This document shows positions 8,025 through 14,765 of a DNA stretch of 64,000 nucleotides, piece by piece (position 1 is the stretch's first letter; each line of letters starts with the position of its first letter). The DNA is taken from the NCBI GenBank assembly GCA_900466005.1, contig UEGQ01000013.1:1-64000 (forward strand). The letters are read 5' to 3'. A program made the translations under genes and the position numbers. This stretch comes from Hyphomicrobiales bacterium. GTDB taxonomy: Bacteria; Pseudomonadota; Alphaproteobacteria; Rhizobiales; Rhizobiaceae. A model generated the notes under the pieces. That model was not told the origin of the DNA, did no database searches, and was given only the letters and a program-made list of their open reading frames with translations.

Positions 8025-9230
8025 TCAGTTCTGTGTCGGTCGCGCAGGTTCGAGGACTTCGAGGCATTCGTCGGCGATCACCTGTTCCTCGTCGGTCGCG
8101 ATGACGAAGACCTTCGTGCGGCTCTCCGGCGCGCTGACCATTTCCACATTGGCGGCGTTGGCCCTGTCATCGAGCGCGATACCGAGGAAGGCGAGCCGGT
8201 CGCAGACCGCATGCCGGATCGCGGGCTGGTGCTCGCCGATCCCGGCGGTGAAGACGAGGGCGTCGAGGCCGCCGATCGAGGCCGAGAGCCGGGCGACTTC
8301 GCCGGCGATGCGGAAGGTGAAGACGTCGAGCGCCTCGCGGGCTTCCGGCCGGTCGCTTTCGAGCAGGACCCGGCTGTCGGCGCTGATCCCGGAAAGGCCG
8401 AGCAGGCCGGACCTGTGGTAGAGCAGGTCTTCCAGTTCTTCCCGGTTCATGCCCTTCGTGCGCATCAGGTGGAAGAGCACGCCCGGATCGATCGCCCCAC
8501 TGCGGGTCGCCATCGGTATGCCGTCGATCGTCGAGAAGCTCATCGAGCTGTCGCGGCTTTTGCCCCCGCTGACGGCGCAGAGGCTCGCGCCGCTGCCGAG
8601 ATGGGCAATCACCGTACGGGCACCGGCGAGGTCGGGCCGGCGGCGGGCAAGCTCGGCGGAGACGAAAGCGTAGGAGAGGCCGTGGAAACCGTAGCGCTTG
8701 ATGCCATCCTCGTAGAAGTCTCGAGGAATGGCGAAGCGACGGACCACCGGTTCCTGGCCGGCATGGAAGGCGGTGTCGAAGGACGCCGTCTGCGGAAGGT
8801 CCGGTCTCAGGTCTGCCACCGCGCGAACCAGCCTTACGTTCTGCGGCTGGTGCAGGGGGGCCAGCGGAGAGAGCGCGTCGATCGCGTCGATCGCGTCGAT
8901 CGTGGTATCATTAAGCAGGACAGGCCCGCGGAAGTTGTCGCCGCCGTGGACGACGCGGTGGCCGACTGCGGTCACCGCACCCATGTCGAAGTGGTTTGCG
9001 AGCCAGCCGAAGGTTTCATCGAGCACCTCATGAAGGACATCGCCGCCTTCTGCCTTCAGCGGAACGTCGAAGCTTTCCGGTCCTTCGACGAGATGGAAGG
9101 TCAGCGGCTTGTGGCGGAAGTCGATCATGCCCTTGCCGATGCGGCGGGCCTTGCCGTCCTCGCGCAGGAAGAGGCCGATCTTCACCGTCGAGGAGCCGGC
9201 GTTGAAGGTGAGCAGCAGCTTTCCGGTCAT
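8025..9230 (-). CDS. ackA: Acetate kinase
   Basis: A 401-residue ASKHA-fold kinase converting acetyl phosphate plus ADP to acetate plus ATP. Active-site residues are present: N10 in FNAGSS, R92 in GHRVVHGG, D152 in SFDTAFH, H183 in YGFHG, R243 in TRSGAIDPG and the GIGEHQP segment near the C-terminus. The ATG overlaps the stop of the MaoC-Pta gene (ATGA), so the two are translationally coupled. Residues 111-119 are three IDA repeats encoded by a perfect 9-bp tandem repeat. Confidence 0.95.
   Translation of the reverse strand: MTGKLLLTFNAGSSTVKIGLFLREDGKARRIGKGMIDFRHKPLTFHLVEGPESFDVPLKAEGGDVLHEVLDETFGWLANHFDMGAVTAVGHRVVHGGDNFRGPVLLNDTTIDAIDAIDALSPLAPLHQPQNVRLVRAVADLRPDLPQTASFDTAFHAGQEPVVRRFAIPRDFYEDGIKRYGFHGLSYAFVSAELARRRPDLAGARTVIAHLGSGASLCAVSGGKSRDSSMSFSTIDGIPMATRSGAIDPGVLFHLMRTKGMNREELEDLLYHRSGLLGLSGISADSRVLLESDRPEAREALDVFTFRIAGEVARLSASIGGLDALVFTAGIGEHQPAIRHAVCDRLAFLGIALDDRANAANVEMVSAPESRTKVFVIATDEEQVIADECLEVLEPARPTQN
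8874..8900 (-). repeat. Three perfect 9-bp tandem repeats inside ackA
   Basis: The coding-strand unit ATCGACGCG occurs three times head to tail and encodes IDAIDAIDA just before the SPLAPLH motif. Being a multiple of three, copy-number change would keep the frame. Confidence 0.9.
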
Positions 9231-10600
9231 TGGCAGGGCAGCCCCTGTGCCGACCGGCGGGCCGCCATCAGTTTGGCGAGAGCCGCCGAGGCGATCCGCA
9301 CCTTCAGGCTGTCCGAGCGGCTGGTCAGGATGATCGGCACGCGGGCGCCGAGGACGAGGCCGGCGGCATCCGCGCCGGCGAAATAGAGGAGCTGCTTGGC
9401 GAGCATGTTGCCGGCTTCGAGATCCGGCACCAGCAGGATGTCGGCCTGCCCGGCGACGGAGGAGACGATGCCCTTGGTTCGGGCAGCGTCGAGGCTGATC
9501 GCGTTGTCGAAGGCGAGCGGCCCGTCGACGCGGGCGCCGGTGATCTGGCCGCGCGCAGCCATCACCGTCAGGGCGGCTGCATCCAATGTCGCCGGCATCT
9601 TGCCGTTGACGGTCTCGACCGCGGCGAGCACGGCCACCCTCGGTTCGACATTGCCGAGGAGGTGCAGGAGATCGACGGCGTTCTGGCAGATGTCGCGCTT
9701 TTGTTCGAGCGTCGGCGCGATGTTGATCGCGGCATCCGTGACGACCAGCAGCTTCGGATAGGCCGGCACGTCCATCACATAGGCATGGCTGATCCTCCGC
9801 TCGGTGCGAAGCCCGGACGACGGTGCGACGACGGCGCCCATCAGTTCGTCGCTGTGAAGGCTGCCCTTCATCAGGATGGCGACCTTGCCCGCGACCGCCA
9901 GCTCGACGCCCAGTTCGGCTGCAGCATGGCTGTGCTCGGCACAAACGATCTCGAACCCGTCGAGCGCGACGCCGGCTTCCGCAGCGGCGGCGCGGATTTT
10001 CGCCTCCGGTCCAACCAGTACCGGATCGAGGAGTCCTTCACCGCTGATTTCGGCGGCGGCGTGGATCGCCTCCGGCGAGCAGGGATGGATGACCGCGACC
10101 TTCAACGGTGGCGATCGCTTCGCATCGGCGACGATCGTGTCGAACTGGTCTTGATGCTGGGCCGCCGCAGCGATCAGCGAGGGCAGCACGGCGTGCGGCC
10201 ACTCGAGCCGCTCGAATCGGGTGATGACGGTCGCGAGCCCGGAAAGCACCTCCTCGCCCCTCTGGTTCATGCAACGGGTGTCGAGGACGACGATCTGCTT
10301 GTCCGTCCGCTTCTCGATCACGCTTACCGTCGCGGTGATCGTGTCGCCGGGTGCGACGGGTTTGTGGAACTTCAGTTCCTGTCCGAGATAGATGGTGACG
10401 CCGGCCGGCGGGCGGCCGCCATCCGCCGCGGAGGCCGCGGACCAGATCGCCCGGGCGACGACCTCGCGGATGAAATCCTTCGCCGAAAAAGCGTGGTCGC
10501 CTTCGGATGTAACGTCGGGCTCGACTGTGCGCTCGACGATGGCGCTGTCGCCGACCGCGATTTCGTCGAAGGTCCGGTTCGTCAGGAGCGGGCTGTTCAT
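9227..10600 (-). CDS. pta: MaoC-like / phosphate acetyl(butyryl)transferase fusion
   Basis: A 457-residue two-domain protein. Residues 1-130 align by eye with the MaoC hot-dog domain of bifunctional enoyl-CoA hydratase/phosphate acetyltransferases (TIYLGQELKFHKPV, RCMNQRGEEV). Residues 160-450 are a PTA_PTB domain that makes acyl phosphate from acyl-CoA (GSLHSDEL, ISHAYVMDVP, TDAAINIAPT). The usual hydratase motif GDxNPxH is missing: the segment reads SEGDHAFS (32-39) and the domain is shortened there. The start at 10600 follows GAGG and lies 8 bases after the phaC stop; an upstream in-frame ATG at 10624 is possible. Product acyl phosphate feeds AckA. Confidence 0.9.
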   Translation of the reverse strand: MNSPLLTNRTFDEIAVGDSAIVERTVEPDVTSEGDHAFSAKDFIREVVARAIWSAASAADGGRPPAGVTIYLGQELKFHKPVAPGDTITATVSVIEKRTDKQIVVLDTRCMNQRGEEVLSGLATVITRFERLEWPHAVLPSLIAAAAQHQDQFDTIVADAKRSPPLKVAVIHPCSPEAIHAAAEISGEGLLDPVLVGPEAKIRAAAAEAGVALDGFEIVCAEHSHAAAELGVELAVAGKVAILMKGSLHSDELMGAVVAPSSGLRTERRISHAYVMDVPAYPKLLVVTDAAINIAPTLEQKRDICQNAVDLLHLLGNVEPRVAVLAAVETVNGKMPATLDAAALTVMAARGQITGARVDGPLAFDNAISLDAARTKGIVSSVAGQADILLVPDLEAGNMLAKQLLYFAGADAAGLVLGARVPIILTSRSDSLKVRIASAALAKLMAARRSAQGLPCQ

Positions 10601-10607
10601 TGCGGCC

Positions 10608-12452
10608 TCATCGTTCGAAGACATAGGTTCCGGGGGCCGCCTCGATCGGCGGATAACCGCGCTCCGGCGCCCCGACGGCCGGCGGCGCGACCCTGGACAG
10701 GGAAGAACGGACGGCAAGCCAGTCCGACCAGCGCGGCCACCATGATCCGTCCTCGGACGCCGTGTCGCGCAGCCATTCCTCCGTCCCGACACAGGGGTCT
10801 GCTGCGGCTTTCGTCGTCATGCGGAAGTGTCGGTGCGGGTGACCGGGCTCGCTGACGATCCCGGCATTGTGGCCGCCGCTCGTCAGGACGAAGGTGACTT
10901 CGGTGTCGGCGAGCGCGTGGATCTTGTAAACCGATCGCCATGGCGCCACGTGGTCGCGCTCGGTGCCGACCGCGAAGATCGGCACGCGAATGTTCTGCGG
11001 AGCGGCCGGATGATCGCCGACCATGTAGCGCCCGGCGGCGAAGTCGTTGTCGAGGTAGAGGCGCTGCAGGTATTCCGAATGCATGCGGAAGGGCATGCGC
11101 GTCGAATCGGCGTTCCACGCCATGAGGTCGTTCAGCGGCTGGCGTTCGCCCATCATGTAGTTGCGCACGACCCGCGACCAGACGAGGTCGTTCGACTTCA
11201 AGAGCTGGAAAGCGCCGGCCATCTGGTCGGCGGAAAGATAGCCGCGGTTCCACATCATGCTTTCGAGGAAGTGCAACTGGCTGTGGTCGATGAAGAGCGC
11301 GAGCTCTCCGGGTTCGGTGAAATCGATCTGGGCGGCGAGCAGGGTCATCGAGGCGAGGCGGTCGTCGCCCGCGCGCGCCATGGCGGATGCCGCAATCGAG
11401 AGCAGGGTGCCGCCCAGGCAATAGCCGGTCGCATGGATCTTGCGGTTGGGGAGGATCGCCTCGATTGCGTCGAGCGCTGCCATCACACCGTACTGGCGAT
11501 AGTCGTCGAGCCCGAGATCCCGGTCTGCCGCGGTCGGATTGTGCCAGGAGATGCAGAAGACGGTGTGGCCGCGGTCGACAAGGTAGCGGATGAGCGAGTT
11601 CTGCGGCGAAAGATCGAGGATGTAGTATTTCATGATCCAGGCCGGCACGATCAGGATCGGCTCGGCATGGACTGTCTCCGTCGCCGGCGCATACTGGATG
11701 AGTTCGATCAGGCGGTTGCGGTAGACCACGCGCCCAGGGGTCACGGCAACCGTCTCGCCCGGCACGAACTCCTCCGTGCCGGCGGTCGGTCGACCCGTCA
11801 GGCGCCGGTTGGTGTCATCGACAAGATTGCGCAGGCCGTCGACGACGTTCATCCCTCCCGTCTCGGCGGTTCTCTTCAGGACGTCGGGATTGCTCCAGGC
11901 GAAATTCGAGGGGGAGAAGACGTCGAGCATCTGGCGGGCGGCGAAGGAGATCACGTCCTCATGGTGGGGCGTCACGCCGGGGACGTCATTGGTGACGTTG
12001 TGCCACCATTGCTGGTTCAGCAGGAAGGCCTGCGAGAGCATGTTGAAGGGGAAGTGCTTCCAGCCTTCGCTCGCGAAACGGTCGTCGCCGGGCAGTGGCT
12101 CTATGCAGGGAGGCGTCTGCGGGTCGGTGGCGCAGGCGGTGAGATGGACGGCGAGCCGGTTCGACTTGCGCAGCGCCTTGTCGAGAAGTTCCAGCCGCTT
12201 TCCCGGCGCCATGGCGAGATGCATCGCCCAGTCGAAGACGGCGAGGGAGAGCGCTGCCGGCGAAAGCCCGCCGGTCATCGGCGCCATCAGCGCCTCGGTC
12301 ATCCGGTTGAGCGCGGCAAAGGCTTCGGCTTCCGAGGCCTCGTCGGCGCCGAGCGCCGAGAGCGTCGTATCGAGATCGACCGTGAAAGGCTCTGCCGCCT
12401 TGATCATGCTTTCTTTCGGCACGCGAAACTCCTCGCTCTGCACGGCAGTCAT
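10608..12452 (-). CDS. phaC: Class I polyhydroxyalkanoate synthase
   Basis: A 614-residue PHA synthase that polymerises (R)-3-hydroxyacyl-CoA on granule surfaces. The lipase-like box is GYCLGG with nucleophile C345; D500 (ERDH) and H528 (SGGHN) complete the triad. The N-terminal about 200 residues match the PhaC_N region. The start at 12452 is preceded by GGAGCG; the frame is open back to 12596 but that stretch overlaps the neighbouring peptidase gene and lacks homology. It heads the phaC-pta-ackA(-phnM) block. A biosynthetic thiolase/reductase pair is not in the window, so this may be a second PhaC. Confidence 0.9.
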   Translation of the reverse strand: MTAVQSEEFRVPKESMIKAAEPFTVDLDTTLSALGADEASEAEAFAALNRMTEALMAPMTGGLSPAALSLAVFDWAMHLAMAPGKRLELLDKALRKSNRLAVHLTACATDPQTPPCIEPLPGDDRFASEGWKHFPFNMLSQAFLLNQQWWHNVTNDVPGVTPHHEDVISFAARQMLDVFSPSNFAWSNPDVLKRTAETGGMNVVDGLRNLVDDTNRRLTGRPTAGTEEFVPGETVAVTPGRVVYRNRLIELIQYAPATETVHAEPILIVPAWIMKYYILDLSPQNSLIRYLVDRGHTVFCISWHNPTAADRDLGLDDYRQYGVMAALDAIEAILPNRKIHATGYCLGGTLLSIAASAMARAGDDRLASMTLLAAQIDFTEPGELALFIDHSQLHFLESMMWNRGYLSADQMAGAFQLLKSNDLVWSRVVRNYMMGERQPLNDLMAWNADSTRMPFRMHSEYLQRLYLDNDFAAGRYMVGDHPAAPQNIRVPIFAVGTERDHVAPWRSVYKIHALADTEVTFVLTSGGHNAGIVSEPGHPHRHFRMTTKAAADPCVGTEEWLRDTASEDGSWWPRWSDWLAVRSSLSRVAPPAVGAPERGYPPIEAAPGTYVFER

Positions 12453-12494
12453 TGTCGCTCCGGTGCGGGAAGCCGGGCCTGATTTCGCATCGGC

Positions 12495-12500
12495 AGTATA
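12495..12500 (-). promoter_or_regulatory. Candidate -10 element of the phaC block
   Basis: TATACT on the minus strand, about 43 bases upstream of the phaC ATG, is the only good -10 in the 82-base gap. The -35 match is weak, and no clear Pho box is visible. Confidence 0.3.
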
Positions 12501-12534
12501 GCCCAACGTCCGCAATCCAAAATCCCGCCTTCTC

Positions 12535-13533
12535 TCAGCCGAAGCGATCGCGCCAGCAGAGCTGTGCTCCGTCGACCGGCAGGGTGGTCGCTTCATAGAC
12601 GCCGCGGGCGACCGCGCGGGCCATCACCAGCGCCGCCAGATGGCAGAGTTCCATGAAGTCCGCCGAGCTTGCGAGCCGCCGCGCATTGGTCGCCGCCGCG
12701 AAGACGGTATCGCCGTCGGCCGGCAGATGCGCCGGCAGGACAGCCCGGCCGATGCCGTTCTGGCCCATGATCGACAGCCGGTGCGCCTGCGCCTTGGTGA
12801 GCGCCGCATCGGTGACGACCGCGCCGATCGTCGTGGCGGTGAGATTGATCCCCTTCGCCCGCAGGATGGTGTCGGGCGCGGAGAAATTGGCCGGCAATCC
12901 GATGCCGCCGAATTCGTCGTCGAGTTCGAAGGGAGCCGACCAGAAAAAGGGGCCGTCGCCGATGGTGGCGGACCCCATGGCGTTGACGGCGACGATCGCC
13001 GCCACCTTGTGGCCGCCGGTGGTCATGGCGCTCGCCGAGCCCAGTCCTCCCTTGACGGTCGCCGTCGTCGCTCCGGTGCCGGCGCCGACGCTGCCGAGCG
13101 CGAAGGCGCCCTTGGCGGCCGTCTTGAAGGCGGTATAGCCCATGTCGCGATAGGGCGACTGGATGCCCCAGTCCTTATTGCCGCCGTTCAGGAGATCCAT
13201 GAGGATCGCCTGCGGTACGATCGGCACGCGCACGTCGCCGACGGGAAAACCGCGACCGATTTCGCGCAGGCCCGCCTGCACGCCACCTGCCGCGTCGAGA
13301 CCGAAGGCCGAGCCGCCGGAGAGCACGAGGGCGTCCACCACCTCCACCGTCATCGACGGATCGAGGAGGCTCGTCTCGCGCCCGCCGGGCGCACCGCCGA
13401 GCACGCTGCCGGAGGCGACGGCCGGTTCGTCGAAGACGACCACGGTCACGCCGGAGCCGAGCTCGAGGTCGGTCGAATGGCCGACGGAAACGCCTTCGAT
13501 GTCGGTGAGCAGGTTTTCGAGGGCGCCTGCCAT
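12535..13533 (-). CDS. P1 family (S58) peptidase / L-aminopeptidase-D-esterase, DmpA/NylC-like
   Basis: A 332-residue Ntn-hydrolase of family S58, which self-cleaves to free a catalytic N-terminal Thr or Ser. The segment NLTATTIGAVVTDAALTK (230-247) corresponds to the NylC-type cleavage region; T234 or T235 is the likely nucleophile, although the residue before TTIG is Ala where NylC has Asn. ALVLSGGSAFGLDAA (68-82) is a family hallmark. AGGAGAGA precedes the ATG at 13533. It lies upstream of phaC on the same strand, 82 bases away, and is divergent from the HlyD exporter. The substrate is unknown (small amides or peptides). Confidence 0.85.
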   Translation of the reverse strand: MAGALENLLTDIEGVSVGHSTDLELGSGVTVVVFDEPAVASGSVLGGAPGGRETSLLDPSMTVEVVDALVLSGGSAFGLDAAGGVQAGLREIGRGFPVGDVRVPIVPQAILMDLLNGGNKDWGIQSPYRDMGYTAFKTAAKGAFALGSVGAGTGATTATVKGGLGSASAMTTGGHKVAAIVAVNAMGSATIGDGPFFWSAPFELDDEFGGIGLPANFSAPDTILRAKGINLTATTIGAVVTDAALTKAQAHRLSIMGQNGIGRAVLPAHLPADGDTVFAAATNARRLASSADFMELCHLAALVMARAVARGVYEATTLPVDGAQLCWRDRFG

Positions 13534-13618
13534 GCGTCTCTCCTGTTCGTGGTGGCCGTGACCTTCGTGCAACGGCCTGATCCAGCGTCAAATCTGCTGC
13601 CGGAATGTGCCGGCGTTC

Positions 13619-13632
13619 TTGACATGGATCAA
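13619..13632 (+). promoter_or_regulatory. FNR/FixK-type (anaerobox) operator upstream of the HlyD-RbbA exporter
   Basis: TTGACATGGATCAA matches the TTGAY-N4-RTCAA consensus of FixK/FnrL/Anr proteins. It is centred 126 bases upstream of the exporter ATG. A class II arrangement would put the start site near 13667. It could also serve the divergent S58 peptidase gene. Confidence 0.55.
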
Positions 13633-13751
13633 GGGCGGGCGTGAATTTCAACGCCAGATTGACTGCATTCGCTTCCCGAGCGTCCCGTCTCCGCCGGCAT
13701 CTGACAGGTTCTGTTTTTCTCGTCCTTTCGTTTTCTGCAGAAGAGCGTCCA

Positions 13752-14765
13752 ATGAAGAAGACTGCAAAGTTTGTCGCGGCTCTCGCCGCTCTGCTGGTCG
13801 TCGCCGGTGCAGCGGGTTATGCCTATCTCCAGTGGGCTCAGCGCGATGCCCTGCCGGCGGGAATTGCCGCGGGCAACGGCCGCATCGAGGCGACGGAAAT
13901 TGACATCGCGACGAAGTTCGCCGGAAAACTGGCCTCGGTCGAGGTGGCGGAAGGCGATTACGTCACGAAGGGGCAGGTGCTCGCCCGCATCGATACCGCC
14001 CAGGTCGAGGCGCAATTGCGTGCCGCCGAGGCGCAGATCAAGGAGGCCGAACAGGCACGCGAATCCGCCAACTTCAGCCTGTCGCAGCGCCAGAGCGAGC
14101 TTGCCCTTGCCGAGAAAGACCTCGAGCGGCAACTCGTGCTGCTCGGCAAGGGTTTCGTCTCCGACCAGCGGGTGGATTCGCAGCGGCTCGTGAGGGACAG
14201 CGCCCGGGCGGCGCTTTCGGCTGCCGAAAGCGGTCTCCGCAGCACCGAGGCAGCGATCGAGAGCGCCACTGCCGCGCGTGACCAGATTACCGACATGCTC
14301 AGCAACGCAACGCTCCTGGCACCCAAGGACGGTCGGGTGCTCTACCGACTGGCGGAGCCGGGCGAGGTTCTCGGCGCTGGCGGCAAGGTGCTGACGCTGC
14401 TCGATCTCTCCGACGTCTATATGACGATCTTCCTGCCGTCGGCGGATGCGGCCCGCACGGCGATCGGCGCCGAGGGGCGCATTCTTCTCGACGTCCTCCC
14501 GGACCGGGCGGTGCCGGGCACGGTGTCCTTCGTGTCGCCGCAGGCCCAGTACACGCCGAAGCAGGTCGAGACCCGCAGCGAACGGGATCGCCTGATGTTC
14601 CGTGTGAAGATCAGCGCACCGAAGCCGCTGGTGGCGCAGTATCTGCAACAGGTGAAGACGGGTGTCACCGGCGTCGGATACGTGAAGCTCGATCCCGCGG
14701 TCGTCTGGCCGAGCTGGCTGGAGTCCGACCTGACCACAGGTGCCGCGACCGATGCCAAACCCTGA
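13752..14765 (+). CDS. HlyD-family periplasmic adaptor (membrane fusion protein), YhiI-like
   Basis: A 337-residue adaptor with an N-terminal membrane anchor (about 5-24), a lipoyl half-motif GRIEATEIDIATKFAGKL (40-57), a long coiled coil (about 90-180) and a beta-barrel C-terminus. It would link an inner-membrane ABC exporter to an outer-membrane factor. The start at 13752 is chosen because MKKTAKF begins the anchor; the longer frame to 13641 begins almost on the FNR-type box. It overlaps the next gene by 14 bases, forming a yhiI-rbbA-yhhJ-like operon. Confidence 0.9.
   Translation: MKKTAKFVAALAALLVVAGAAGYAYLQWAQRDALPAGIAAGNGRIEATEIDIATKFAGKLASVEVAEGDYVTKGQVLARIDTAQVEAQLRAAEAQIKEAEQARESANFSLSQRQSELALAEKDLERQLVLLGKGFVSDQRVDSQRLVRDSARAALSAAESGLRSTEAAIESATAARDQITDMLSNATLLAPKDGRVLYRLAEPGEVLGAGGKVLTLLDLSDVYMTIFLPSADAARTAIGAEGRILLDVLPDRAVPGTVSFVSPQAQYTPKQVETRSERDRLMFRVKISAPKPLVAQYLQQVKTGVTGVGYVKLDPAVVWPSWLESDLTTGAATDAKP

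Noticed and set aside
12453..12534. Search for a Pho box upstream of phaC
   Set aside because: No pair of CTGTCAT-like direct repeats with 4-base spacing was visible.
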